A DNA stretch of 64,000 nt from VAZQ01 sp036557665 (lineage in GTDB: Bacteria > Pseudomonadota > Alphaproteobacteria > Rhizobiales > Xanthobacteraceae): NCBI GenBank assembly GCA_036557665.1, contig DATBHG010000027.1, forward strand, positions 62,001-126,000, in the 5' to 3' direction. Positions 8,290-17,041 of this stretch are shown one piece after another (the first letter of the stretch is position 1; every line of letters begins with the position of its first letter). The position numbers and the translations under genes were made by a program. The notes under the pieces were generated by a model. It was not told the DNA's origin, made no database searches, and was given only the letters and a program-made list of their open reading frames with translations.

Positions 8290-9786
8290 ATGACGACGTT
8301 GCTTGAAGCGGAAGCCGGCAGCGAGGTCGAGCGGCGGCCCGGGCCATCGATGCTGAACGACATCGCTGTCGTCGACCAGACCCTGCGCGATGCCCACCAG
8401 TGCCTGTGGGCGACGCGAATGACGACAGCGCACATGCTGCCGGTCGCCGAGAAAATGGACCGGATCGGTTTCCAGCGGATCGAAGTGATCGCTGCGATCC
8501 AGTTCGATGTCTGCGTGCGGTTTCTCAAGGAAAATCCCTGGGAAAGGGTGCGGCTGATGCGCCGGCAAATCACCCACACGCCGCTAAGCTCATTTCTTCG
8601 CTCCAAGAATATCGTCAGCTTCGACTTCGTGCCGGACGATATCGTGGCGCTGTGGGTCGAGCGGCTGATTGCCAACGGCGTGCGAGAGGTCGGCTCGTTC
8701 GACGGCCTCAATGACGTGGACAACATGCTGGTAGCGCTCGACGTGGCGCGCAAATTGGGCGCGCGCACCATCGGCGCGCTATCCTATAGCCTCTCCCCGG
8801 TTCACACCGACGCTCTCTATGTGAAGACCGCGAAGGCCCTGGTCGAGCGCGGCAAAGTCGATGCGATCTGGATCAAGGACGCCGGCGGCCTTCTGACGAT
8901 CGATCGCATCCGCACGCTCGTGCCGGCCATTCGCAAGGTGGTCGGCCAGACTCCCATCGAGCTGCACAGCCACTGCCTGACCGGCATAGCGCCGCTCGTC
9001 TACCTCGAGGGCGTCAAGGCGGGGGCCGACCGCATCCATACCTCGATCGCGCCGCTCGCGAACGGCGCCGCGCAGCCATCGCTCCAGTCAATGGCCCAGA
9101 ATTTGCGCGCGCTCGGGTATCGCGTGGACGTGGACGACGACGCCGTTGCCGATGTCGGCGAGCACTTCCGCCGCATCGCCGAGCAGGAGGGCAAGCCGCT
9201 CGGACAAGTGCTGGAATATGACGCATTTCATTACGAGCACCAGATTCCCGGCGGAATGCTGAGCAATTTTCGGGTGCAGCTCGCCGAGCTGGGACTTTCA
9301 CACAAGCTCCAGGAGCTGCTCGAGGAATGCGCGCGGGTGCGCAATGAGCTCGGCTACCCGATCATGATCACTCCGTTTGCCCAGTTCGTCGGCATCCAAG
9401 CCGTGCTCAATGTCGTGCATCAGGAGCGCTATCGCTATGTTCCGGACGAGGTCAAGAAGTACGCGCTCGGATATTACGGCAAGCTCCTCGCCCCGATCGA
9501 TCCGGACCTGCTCGATCGGATCGTAACCAACGGCTCGTCGCGGATCCCGCTAAAACCGGAGCCGCTGGCACCGGCACTGGCAAAACTGCGCCAACAGTAT
9601 CCCAATGCGAGCGACGATGAGCGCGCGCTACGGATCATGTTTGCCGGTACGCAGGTAGATGAAATGCTCGCCGCGGGCCCGATGCGGACGGACTACGTCT
9701 TCGAGAAGCCACTGGTAAGACTGGTACGGGAGCTGGCGTCCCGCAAAATCTCCCGGGTGTATTTCAGCGCCGACGCCAAGGGATGA
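8290..9786 (+). CDS. Biotin-dependent carboxyltransferase subunit, pyruvate carboxylase subunit B/OadA-like, without biotin domain
   Basis: A 498-residue HMGL-like TIM barrel followed by a conserved carboxylase (PYC/OadA) domain. Metal-site and active-site residues of the family are visible: DQTLRDAHQ (29-37), FLKENPWERV, the lysine that is carboxylated in relatives (Lys196 in WIKDAGG), and His226/His228 in LHSHCLTG. Where pyruvate carboxylases have the catalytic threonine in MTSQPS, this protein has GAAQPS, with Ala260 at the threonine position. The C-terminus stops before any biotinyl domain, so carboxybiotin must come from a separate carrier, most simply the one encoded at 4781. It may use a substrate other than pyruvate, or be a degraded activity. 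Confidence 0.82.
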   Translation: MTTLLEAEAGSEVERRPGPSMLNDIAVVDQTLRDAHQCLWATRMTTAHMLPVAEKMDRIGFQRIEVIAAIQFDVCVRFLKENPWERVRLMRRQITHTPLSSFLRSKNIVSFDFVPDDIVALWVERLIANGVREVGSFDGLNDVDNMLVALDVARKLGARTIGALSYSLSPVHTDALYVKTAKALVERGKVDAIWIKDAGGLLTIDRIRTLVPAIRKVVGQTPIELHSHCLTGIAPLVYLEGVKAGADRIHTSIAPLANGAAQPSLQSMAQNLRALGYRVDVDDDAVADVGEHFRRIAEQEGKPLGQVLEYDAFHYEHQIPGGMLSNFRVQLAELGLSHKLQELLEECARVRNELGYPIMITPFAQFVGIQAVLNVVHQERYRYVPDEVKKYALGYYGKLLAPIDPDLLDRIVTNGSSRIPLKPEPLAPALAKLRQQYPNASDDERALRIMFAGTQVDEMLAAGPMRTDYVFEKPLVRLVRELASRKISRVYFSADAKG

Positions 9787-9811
9787 CTCCGGGCGGGGAC
9801 GGTGGAGATCG

Positions 9812-12058
9812 ATGATGGCGCACGATGAGGACTTTCGAGGCTCCATCGGAAGGACGTTCAAAGAGTCGGTCCCGTCGTGGCCAGCGCCCATCAGGCCGCC
9901 GCCGGGCGCGCCGAATGTCGTATTCATCGTTCTCGACGATGTCGGATATTCCGATCTCGGCTGTTACGGGTCGGAGATCTCGACCCCGCGCATCGACGCC
10001 CTTGCGGCTGACGGGGTGCGATACGCAAATTTCCACGTCACATCGATGTGCTCGCCGACACGAGCATGTCTGCTGACCGGACGCAATGCACATGCCGTCG
10101 GCATGGGGATCATCGCTGAATGGTCGAGCGGATTTCCGGGCTATCGAGGAAGGGTGACCTGCAAAGCAGCGAACATCGCGGAGGTGCTTCGGGACCATGC
10201 CTACGCAACCTACGCCGTAGGGAAATGGCATCTGACGAACATCGCGGACTACGGCGCTGCCGGTCCGCATCAGGATTGGCCGTTGAGCCGCGGTTTTTCC
10301 CGCTGGTACGGGTTTCACGGCGCCCTGACCGACCAGTGGAATCCGGAGCTTTACCGCGACAATCGCCCGATCCGGCTGAAGGCAGGCGGCGATTATCACC
10401 TCAGCTCGGACCTGGTGGATCATGCCATCGCCGACCTGCGCGACCATGCGACTTCAGCGCCGCAGCGGCCCTTCTTTCTCTATCTCGCGTTCGGCGCGTG
10501 CCATTGGCCGCATCACGTTCCGCGGATCTACATCGACAAGTATCGCGGCCGGTACAGTGACGGCTGGGATGCGGTTCGAACCGCGCGTCTCGATCGGCAA
10601 AAGGCGTCGGGGCTCATCCCCCCAGACACCAGGCTTGCCCCGCTCAACCCGGGAGTGACTGCCTGGAAGTTGCTCGACCACAATGTCCGCAGACTGTGCG
10701 AGCGGCTTCAAGAGACCTACGCCGCATTTCTCGAGCATACGGATGGCGAGATCGGCAGGCTGATCGACCACCTCGACTGGCTCGGATGCTCGAGCAACAC
10801 CATCGTAGCTCTGTTGTCCGATAACGGCGCAAGCGCCGAGGGAGGGCCGACCGGCGCGATCAATCTACGCAAGCACATGGTCTATGAGGAGGAAAGCCCG
10901 GAGGTCGGATTGTCCCGTCTTGACGATATCGGCAGCGAGCGCTCGTTCAGCCATTATCCCACCGGCTGGGCGCAAGCCTCCAACACGCCGCTTAAATGGT
11001 ACAAGAAGGATACCCATGGCGGCGGCATACGGGCCCCTCTGATCGTGCGCTGGCCAGAGCGCATCAAGTCCGCAGGCGAGATCCGATCGCAATTTCACCA
11101 CGTCATCGATCTCGCCCCGACGTTGTACGACGTGTTGGGGGTCAAAGCCCCGACCCAATATCAGGGGATTGCGCAGCTGCCGATCCACGGCGTCAGCATG
11201 GCATACACCTTCGATTCCGACGCTCCGACCAAAAAGGAGATTCAGCATTTCGAGCTGCTCGGCGATCGCGCAATCTGGTATCGCGGCTGGAAGGCCGTCA
11301 CCCATCATTCCAAGGGGGCTGATTTCGAGGCCGATCGATGGGAGCTCTACCATCTCGACACTGATTTTGCGGAGATCGAGGATCTGGCCGGGCAGCATCC
11401 CGCCAAGTTGCGGGAGATGGTCGAGTTGTGGTGGTCGGAGGCCGGAAAATACAGCGTGCTTCCGCTCGACGATCGCGATTGGGAGCGGGCGGCCGAACGT
11501 CTGCGGATGAACCGACAGACCCGGTACGAATTCCTGGCCGACATGGCGCGCGTCGATCGGCTGTCAGCCCCCGACATCAGCAACCGAAGCTATGTGATAC
11601 GAGCTGAGTTCGAGCAGGCCTCGCCAGGTGCCAGCGGCGTGTTGCTGGCGTGGGGGAGCAGGTTCGCCGGGTTCGTGCTGTATATCAAGGACAACGCGCT
11701 CTGTTACGAATACGTCTATTCCGAATCGCTGACGCACAAGCTGCGCGTTCCGTTTCGCAAGCCAGACGGAAAGGTGGTCATCGAGCTGAAGTTCAACCAC
11801 GCGGACGGCCAAGGCGCGCGCGCCGCTTTGTCGGTGGACGGCGAGATTGCCGGAGTGGTGGACATCCCGCGTACCTGGCCGACTCACGGGACGACGGCTG
11901 GGCTCAATTGCGGACAGGATGCAGGTGCGCCCGTAAGCGACGGGTACGAGCGGCCGTTTCGTTTCACCGGCCGCTCGCTGCGGGTCACGGTCGAGCTGGA
12001 CGGCCGGACCACCGACGCGCCGAGAGCGGCCTATCAGACGGTTCTCAGGGAGCAGTGA
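9812..12058 (+). CDS. Arylsulfatase (type I, formylglycine-dependent)
   Basis: A 748-residue sulfatase. Metal-binding aspartates lie in FIVLDDVGYSD (38-48), and the modification site CSPTRACLLTG begins at Cys80, the residue converted to formylglycine in active enzymes. GKWHL and DNGASAEGG motifs follow in the expected order. The last 180 residues or so form a beta-rich extension seen in long bacterial arylsulfatases. There is no signal peptide, so the enzyme appears cytosolic. It would act on a sulfate ester after import, consistent with flanking importers of the sulfonate/sulfate-ester type. The formylglycine-generating enzyme is not in the window. Confidence 0.92.
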   Translation: MMAHDEDFRGSIGRTFKESVPSWPAPIRPPPGAPNVVFIVLDDVGYSDLGCYGSEISTPRIDALAADGVRYANFHVTSMCSPTRACLLTGRNAHAVGMGIIAEWSSGFPGYRGRVTCKAANIAEVLRDHAYATYAVGKWHLTNIADYGAAGPHQDWPLSRGFSRWYGFHGALTDQWNPELYRDNRPIRLKAGGDYHLSSDLVDHAIADLRDHATSAPQRPFFLYLAFGACHWPHHVPRIYIDKYRGRYSDGWDAVRTARLDRQKASGLIPPDTRLAPLNPGVTAWKLLDHNVRRLCERLQETYAAFLEHTDGEIGRLIDHLDWLGCSSNTIVALLSDNGASAEGGPTGAINLRKHMVYEEESPEVGLSRLDDIGSERSFSHYPTGWAQASNTPLKWYKKDTHGGGIRAPLIVRWPERIKSAGEIRSQFHHVIDLAPTLYDVLGVKAPTQYQGIAQLPIHGVSMAYTFDSDAPTKKEIQHFELLGDRAIWYRGWKAVTHHSKGADFEADRWELYHLDTDFAEIEDLAGQHPAKLREMVELWWSEAGKYSVLPLDDRDWERAAERLRMNRQTRYEFLADMARVDRLSAPDISNRSYVIRAEFEQASPGASGVLLAWGSRFAGFVLYIKDNALCYEYVYSESLTHKLRVPFRKPDGKVVIELKFNHADGQGARAALSVDGEIAGVVDIPRTWPTHGTTAGLNCGQDAGAPVSDGYERPFRFTGRSLRVTVELDGRTTDAPRAAYQTVLREQ

Positions 12059-12108
12059 GGGCGAAGCAGGTGCGCGATCCGCAGCACGGCCCGTAGGAGG
12101 CGTCAGCA

Positions 12109-12855
12109 ATGCCCGAGCACGACCGCATGCTGATGGGAAAGGTTGTGGTCATTACCGGCGCCGGGAGAGGTATCGGGCGCGCCATCGCAGTTGCGTACGC
12201 CAATGCCGGGGCCAGCATCGTCTGTTCGGCGCGATCGGATTCCGAGATCCGGGAAACGGCTGCCATCATCGGGAGCACGGGTGGCTGCGCCACCCATTGG
12301 GTGACGGACGTGACCGACCTCGCCAGCATCGATGCGCTGTTCGCCCATGTCGTGGACTCCTTCGGCGGCCTCGACATCGTCGTCGCGAATGCCGGAATTC
12401 CGGGAGAGAGCGCTAGGGTCGAGGTCAGTGCGCCCGACAACTGGCGCAACACGCTCGATGTCAATCTGATCGGCAGCTATCACACGGCAAGAGCCGCGAT
12501 TCCGGCCTTACGGCAGCGCGGGTCCGGCAAAATCCTGTTCATCGGATCCGGTATGGGGCACCGTGGCGTACCATCCCGGTCCGCTTATTGCGTCTCCAAG
12601 GCCGGGTTGCGAATGCTCACACGGATCCTGGCGCAGGAGCTCGCTCCAGACGGCATCTGCGTCAACGAGCTCGTACCAGGACCAGTGAACACGGATTTCA
12701 TCCGCGGGCGCGAGCACGCGTTGCGCGCCGCCAGTGGCGGCGGCGAATGGTTCAAACAGCCCGACGAGGTCGCACCGCTCGCGTTGTTCCTGGCCTGTCA
12801 GCCGCGCGATGGACCGACCGGTCAGACCTTCAGTCTCGCGCGCCGCGAGCTCTGA
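12109..12855 (+). CDS. SDR family oxidoreductase, third of the cluster
   Basis: A 248-residue short-chain dehydrogenase with cofactor motif TGAGRGIG (17-24), VANAG instead of the usual NNAG, catalytic Tyr160 and Lys164 (YCVSK). The C-terminus ends in GQTFSLARREL, shorter and more degenerate than the GGW/GG endings of typical members but intact. A ribosome-binding AGGAGG lies a few bases upstream of the ATG. It sits between the sulfatase and a second ABC importer, so it probably oxidises the desulfated product or a related alcohol. Confidence 0.87.
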   Translation: MPEHDRMLMGKVVVITGAGRGIGRAIAVAYANAGASIVCSARSDSEIRETAAIIGSTGGCATHWVTDVTDLASIDALFAHVVDSFGGLDIVVANAGIPGESARVEVSAPDNWRNTLDVNLIGSYHTARAAIPALRQRGSGKILFIGSGMGHRGVPSRSAYCVSKAGLRMLTRILAQELAPDGICVNELVPGPVNTDFIRGREHALRAASGGGEWFKQPDEVAPLALFLACQPRDGPTGQTFSLARREL

Positions 12856-12873
12856 TAGATTCCGGAGACAGTC

Positions 12874-13770
12874 ATGCGCGTTTCGAACGAAGCTGAGGCA
12901 AGCTCGCTGCAGATGCCAGCCGGCCCGCCGAAGGTACGGCCCGCAGAGGTCGCGGCCCCGCTTTGGTCCGGTGCGGCCGCGTGGCAGCACCGTGTGAAGG
13001 ACGCTTTTGTCAGCTTGGCTTGGAATGCGCTTGTCCTCATTATTGTTCTCGCCGGCTGGCAGATCCTCACCATCCTCGTCAATTCACGATTTTTCCCGGG
13101 GCCGATCGCGATCTTCCGGGCGTTCGTCGACCTCGCCATGAACGGCGATACGAGTGGCCGCACCTTGTGGGACCACAGCTGGGCCAGTGTCCAACGGGTG
13201 CTGGTGGGCTTCGGATTGGCTGTTGTTACAGGGGTGCCGCTCGGCCTCCTCATGGGACTCTATCCGCGTGCATATGCCAACAGCAGGGTCGTGCTGGAAC
13301 CGTTTCGCTTCATTCCGCCGATCGCCTGGATTCCGCTCGCCATAATCTTCTTCTCCGGGATGACGCGTTTTGCATTTCTGATCTTTCTGGGGGCGTTCTT
13401 TCCGGTGTTCACCGCTGCCCTCGTGGGTGTGGCGAGGGTCGAGCCGATCCACCGGAAGGTCGGCATCGTGCATGGTGCGAGCAAGGGATGGATCCTGGCG
13501 CACGTCGTCTTCCCCACGGTGCTGCCCGACATTCTCGGCGGCATGCGCGTGGGGCTCGGCGCTGCCTGGCTCACCATCGTGGCTGCGGAGCTCGCGGGAG
13601 GCATCTCGCTTGGGCTTGGCCGAATGATGAGCAATTACGCGGAGCTCGTTCAGGTGCCGCAGGTCGTCGTTGGAATGGTCTTGATCGGCATGCTGGGCTT
13701 GCTCATGAACGAGGTGCTGCTGCTCCTGGAAAAGCGGCTGTTCCGGTGGCGCTGGCAAGTGTCCCTCTGA
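12874..13770 (+). CDS. ABC transporter permease, SsuC/TauC-type (second importer)
   Basis: A 298-residue membrane protein with a cytosolic N-terminal segment of about 45 residues and about six membrane segments. The ATPase-contact loop is visible as HGASKGWILAHVVFPTVLPDILGGMR. It is related to the permease at 2053 but not close to it. The gene starts 18 bases after the SDR, and the ATPase gene follows 26 bases downstream. It is part of a second complete importer in the same operon, suggesting two related substrates or two routes for one. Confidence 0.9.
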   Translation: MRVSNEAEASSLQMPAGPPKVRPAEVAAPLWSGAAAWQHRVKDAFVSLAWNALVLIIVLAGWQILTILVNSRFFPGPIAIFRAFVDLAMNGDTSGRTLWDHSWASVQRVLVGFGLAVVTGVPLGLLMGLYPRAYANSRVVLEPFRFIPPIAWIPLAIIFFSGMTRFAFLIFLGAFFPVFTAALVGVARVEPIHRKVGIVHGASKGWILAHVVFPTVLPDILGGMRVGLGAAWLTIVAAELAGGISLGLGRMMSNYAELVQVPQVVVGMVLIGMLGLLMNEVLLLLEKRLFRWRWQVSL

Positions 13771-13796
13771 CCGGCGCGATCAGGAGACGGGGTGCC

Positions 13797-14588
13797 GTGG
13801 CCACAGCGCATGAAAAAGTTCGGGCGGATATCTCGCACCGCTACGGCAGCTTGCTGGTGCACGACAGGCTGCGATTTTCGGTCGGCGAGAACGAGTTTCT
13901 GTGCATCTGCGGGCCTTCGGGGTGCGGCAAGACGACATTACTCGATATCCTTGCGGGCATTCTCCGCCCCAGTGAGGGGAATGTGCTGATAAACGGGCGT
14001 GCCGTCGACCCCAAACGAGACAACGTTTCTTTCGTCTTTCAGGAGCCATCGACATTCCCCTGGCTCAACGTGTGGGACAACGTCGCCACGGGATTGCGGA
14101 TCAAGGCGGTCAAAGGCGCAGAGCTGCAGCGCCGGGTGAATGAGATCATAGATATCGTCAACCTGCGCGATTTCGCGCACTATTATCCGCATCAGATCTC
14201 TGGGGGCATGAAGCAGCGGGTGGCCATTGCCCGGGCGTTCGCCACGGATGCCGATCTCATTCTGATGGACGAGCCGTTCGTGAGCCTGGATCAGCCGACC
14301 CGGGAACGCATGCAACGCGAGGTGCTGCATACGTGGGAGCGCCGCCGACATACCGTCGTGTTCGTGACCCACAATCTGGAAGAGGCGGTGTTTCTTGGAG
14401 ATCGTGTCATCGTGCTTTGTGCCAAGCCGGCTCGCATCGTGGCGGACGTAGCCGTGCCGCTCACGCGCCCGCGCGATCCGCTCTCGCCGGAATTCACCAG
14501 GATTCGCGCGGAATGCGCCCGGATCCTACACTCGCTTGATCCGGCCTCGGCGCCTTGCCGGGTCGTCGAGCAGCCAGAGCTGGAATAG
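13797..14588 (+). CDS. ABC transporter ATP-binding protein, SsuB/TauB-type (second importer)
   Basis: A 263-residue ATPase with Walker A GPSGCGKTT, Q-loop FQEPSTFPWLNV, signature ISGGM, Walker B LILMDEPFVSLD and switch histidine VTHNLEEAV. The frame is open far upstream through the permease gene. The GTG at 13797 is preferred because AGGAGA lies eight bases before it and it gives a normal-length N-terminus. The signature has Ile in place of the usual Leu, which is tolerated in the family. Confidence 0.88.
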   Translation: MATAHEKVRADISHRYGSLLVHDRLRFSVGENEFLCICGPSGCGKTTLLDILAGILRPSEGNVLINGRAVDPKRDNVSFVFQEPSTFPWLNVWDNVATGLRIKAVKGAELQRRVNEIIDIVNLRDFAHYYPHQISGGMKQRVAIARAFATDADLILMDEPFVSLDQPTRERMQREVLHTWERRRHTVVFVTHNLEEAVFLGDRVIVLCAKPARIVADVAVPLTRPRDPLSPEFTRIRAECARILHSLDPASAPCRVVEQPELE

Positions 14589-14606
14589 AGACCAGGGAGG
14601 AAGCAG

Positions 14607-15599
14607 ATGCAGACTCGCAGATCTTTTTCAAAGGCAGTCGCAGCCGCAGTGACGGCCTCAGGAATCGCACCTTTTGCGCGGCGCGCGTTTGCCGCCAGCC
14701 CCGCGACCAAAATCGTGCGACTCGCCGACCAGCCCGGTGCCGAGGTCGACTATGCCGCGGTCTGGATTGCCGAGGGGCTCGGCTATTTCGAGGAGCTCGG
14801 CATAAAGATCGACCGCCACTCGTATGCCAACGGACCGGCTGCAATGCTGGATTTTCCAAACGGATCAGTCGACGCGGTAATGGCGGCGATCGTTCCTTTC
14901 ATGCAGTTTGCAGCGCGCGGCGGCGAGTTCAAGCTCATCATGTCGCTCACTAAAGGAAATGCGCCTCTCGTCGGCTTGAAGAAATTCAAGTCGTACAAGG
15001 AGCTCGATGGACAAATGGTCGGCTCGCCGGGTATCGGCACTGTCCATGATGCGGTGCTCGGCTTTGTCGAGGAGGCCGAGGGTATCAAGATTCATCATGT
15101 GTACGGCAAGATCACCGATTTTGCCGTCATGACCGAAAAACGGGAGATCAACGCATTCATCGGCTGGGAGCCGGCCTCGGCCGCCGCAATCGCCCTAAAT
15201 CCTGAGCTGCACTATATCGCTCAGCTGCCCCCCATCCCGCACATGGAGAGCCTTGGTTTGGTTTTCCAGCCGAAGATCGCCGCAGAGGATCCGGATTTGA
15301 TCGTACGCTTCGTGCGCGCCACGCTGCGTGGGATCGACTTCATCAAGAACAACTCCAAGGAAAAGACGGCGGAGCTCATCGCAAAGAAGATGAACGACCA
15401 AAAAGCCATCCCGGTCGTCATCAATGCCCTTGGCTCGGTAGAATTGACGGACCCGCGGCTCGACATGCCCTCCACCAGGATCTTGCTCAAGACTATCGCG
15501 AAGCAGGGCAAGATTCCGGCGGACCTCGTCAAGGATGTGGATGGATGGATGGGCAAATATCTCGATTACAGCTTCCTCGAGAAGGCCGAGGCTCGATAG
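14607..15599 (+). CDS. ABC transporter substrate-binding protein, NMT1-like (second importer)
   Basis: A 330-residue binding protein. The leader has TRRSFSKAV in twin-arginine style and a probable cleavage after RRAFAA near residue 29. The mature domain starts with TKIVRLADQPGAEVDYAAVW and includes EGLGYFEELGIKID, the usual first-lobe signature of the family. A strong AGGGAGG ribosome-binding site precedes the ATG. It completes the second importer with the two preceding genes. It is only distantly similar to the binding proteins at 3728 and 19180, so it should bind a different ligand. Confidence 0.88.
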   Translation: MQTRRSFSKAVAAAVTASGIAPFARRAFAASPATKIVRLADQPGAEVDYAAVWIAEGLGYFEELGIKIDRHSYANGPAAMLDFPNGSVDAVMAAIVPFMQFAARGGEFKLIMSLTKGNAPLVGLKKFKSYKELDGQMVGSPGIGTVHDAVLGFVEEAEGIKIHHVYGKITDFAVMTEKREINAFIGWEPASAAAIALNPELHYIAQLPPIPHMESLGLVFQPKIAAEDPDLIVRFVRATLRGIDFIKNNSKEKTAELIAKKMNDQKAIPVVINALGSVELTDPRLDMPSTRILLKTIAKQGKIPADLVKDVDGWMGKYLDYSFLEKAEAR

Positions 15600-16022
15600 T
15601 GAGGCTCGATAGCGAGCCTTGCGCATACCGCCCGAAGGGGAGCCCAAGCAGGGCAAATTGCACGGGGAAGATGCGCCATGCCAATGGACCAATACACATC
15701 GCGAGGCCGGCAAAATGCCCAGCGCAACCAGGCTCCCGCTGTGTCGGCTCGCCGCGGCGAACATGAACGAGACCCGCCGCCAGCAATTCCGGGCAATCGC
15801 TTTGCGCGTTTGAAGACGGCGGTGCGCGCAAAAAAACGATGAAGCCATTACCGCCGCCGACTTCGCAATACACAAGAGGATCGTCGGGCAGGGCGGCACA
15901 AGCGACTCGCCGCCCCATATGAGCTCGTGGGGGCGCGCGGCGCGCCCGTCGACTCGAATGCAGCCGAGGAAGGACGCCTGCAGCCCGCCGAAGCTGTCAA
16001 TCTGGGAGAGCGAGCAGCCGCC
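15600..16022. other. Intergenic region without clear gene
   Basis: About 420 bases between the second ABC importer and the cation exporter. The only structure I can support is the hairpin right after the binding-protein gene. Short open frames here lack ribosome-binding sites and recognisable products. Confidence 0.5.
15602..15619 (+). terminator. Hairpin after the ABC binding-protein gene
   Basis: AGGCTCG (15602-15608) and CGAGCCT (15613-15619) pair perfectly around a 4-base loop. The left arm partly repeats the last codons of the gene just before it. No run of T follows, so it may be a weak terminator or an mRNA 3-prime-end stabiliser. Confidence 0.35.
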
Positions 16023-16958
16023 ATGCCGTCGAAGTCTTCAGGGACAATGCGGAATCACAATCACCCCGGGCATGTTCATGCCCCGCGAGACTTCGACACG
16101 GCGTTTGCGATCGGAATCGGCCTGAATGTCGCGTTCGTCGCGCTCGAATTCAGCTACGGTTGGATCGGCAACTCCGTCGCCCTCATTGCCGATGCGGGCC
16201 ACAACCTCTCCGACGTGCTGGGCCTGGCGATCGCCTGGGCGGTGAGCGCGCTGGCCAGACAACCACCCTCGAAACACTTTACCTACGGACTGCGCGGCTC
16301 TTCCATCCTGGCCGCGCTGTTCAATGCCATGTTCCTGCTGACCGCGGTCGGCGCAATCGCATGGGAAGCCATTCTGAGATTCAACCGCCCCGAAGCGACA
16401 TCAGGCCGAACCGTGATGATTGTTGCCGCGATCGGAATCGTCATCAACGGCGCAACGGCCTGGATGTTCGCGTCGGGACGAAAAGCGGACTTGAACATCC
16501 GCGGGGCGTTTCTGCACATGGCCGCAGATGCTGCGGTATCCGCCGGAGTGCTGTTGGCAGGTGCGGCGATCCTTTTGACCGCCCGCGATTGGATCGACCC
16601 TGTCGTGAGCCTGGTGATTTGCGCAATCATCTTCTGGAGCACATGGGGACTGCTGAAGGACTCCGTCAGGATGTCACTTGGCGCCGTGCCTTCCGGGATC
16701 AACCCGACCGAGGTCCGGTCGTATCTGGAGTCGCTGTCGGGCGTGAACGAGCTGCACGACCTGCACATCTGGTCGATGAGCACCACAGAGACTGCGCTCA
16801 CGTGTCATCTGGTCATGCCCGGCGGCCACCCCGGCGACGCTTTCCTCATGCAGACTGCGCGCGAGCTTCACTGCCGGTTTGGTATCGGACATGCGACCGT
16901 ACAGACGGAAATCAGTCACGAAGCCGCGTGCGTTCTCGCTCCAGACGAAGTCGTGTGA
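16023..16958 (+). CDS. Cation diffusion facilitator (CDF) family metal transporter
   Basis: A 311-residue exporter of divalent metals, ZitB/CzcD-like. It has a short His-rich N-terminus (RNHNHPGHVH), six membrane segments, and both metal-site motifs of the family: HNLSD in the second helix and HMAAD in the fifth. A cytoplasmic C-terminal domain follows (NELHDLHIWSMS), which forms the dimeric metal-sensing domain. The HxxxD pair fits zinc or cadmium better than iron or manganese, which is family knowledge and not proof. The frame is open back to a GTG at 15927, but no ribosome-binding site supports it. An ATG at 16047 is also possible. Confidence 0.88.
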   Translation: MPSKSSGTMRNHNHPGHVHAPRDFDTAFAIGIGLNVAFVALEFSYGWIGNSVALIADAGHNLSDVLGLAIAWAVSALARQPPSKHFTYGLRGSSILAALFNAMFLLTAVGAIAWEAILRFNRPEATSGRTVMIVAAIGIVINGATAWMFASGRKADLNIRGAFLHMAADAAVSAGVLLAGAAILLTARDWIDPVVSLVICAIIFWSTWGLLKDSVRMSLGAVPSGINPTEVRSYLESLSGVNELHDLHIWSMSTTETALTCHLVMPGGHPGDAFLMQTARELHCRFGIGHATVQTEISHEAACVLAPDEVV

Positions 16959-17000
16959 AGATCGATCGCGACACGGGGCAGAAGCCTTGCGCTGGAAAGC

Positions 17001-17020
17001 CGCACGTATCATTCCGTGCG
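17001..17020. terminator. Hairpin between convergent genes
   Basis: CGCACG (17001-17006) and CGTGCG (17015-17020) can pair across an 8-base loop, midway between the convergent CDF and ornithine-cyclodeaminase-like genes. The stem is short and has no T-run, so this is a weak candidate bidirectional terminator. Confidence 0.25.
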
Positions 17021-17041
17021 AAGCGGCCGTCCCACAACATC

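Noticed and set aside
7266..8771. A 501-codon open frame on the minus strand across the SDR and carboxyltransferase genes
   Set aside because: It lies opposite genes with clear motifs, is rich in Arg and Ala with no recognisable domain, and long antisense frames are expected in high-GC DNA. The same holds for similar frames at 1903-2865, 27572-28834, 37839-39293, 56039-57373, 58712-60205 and 62008-63264.
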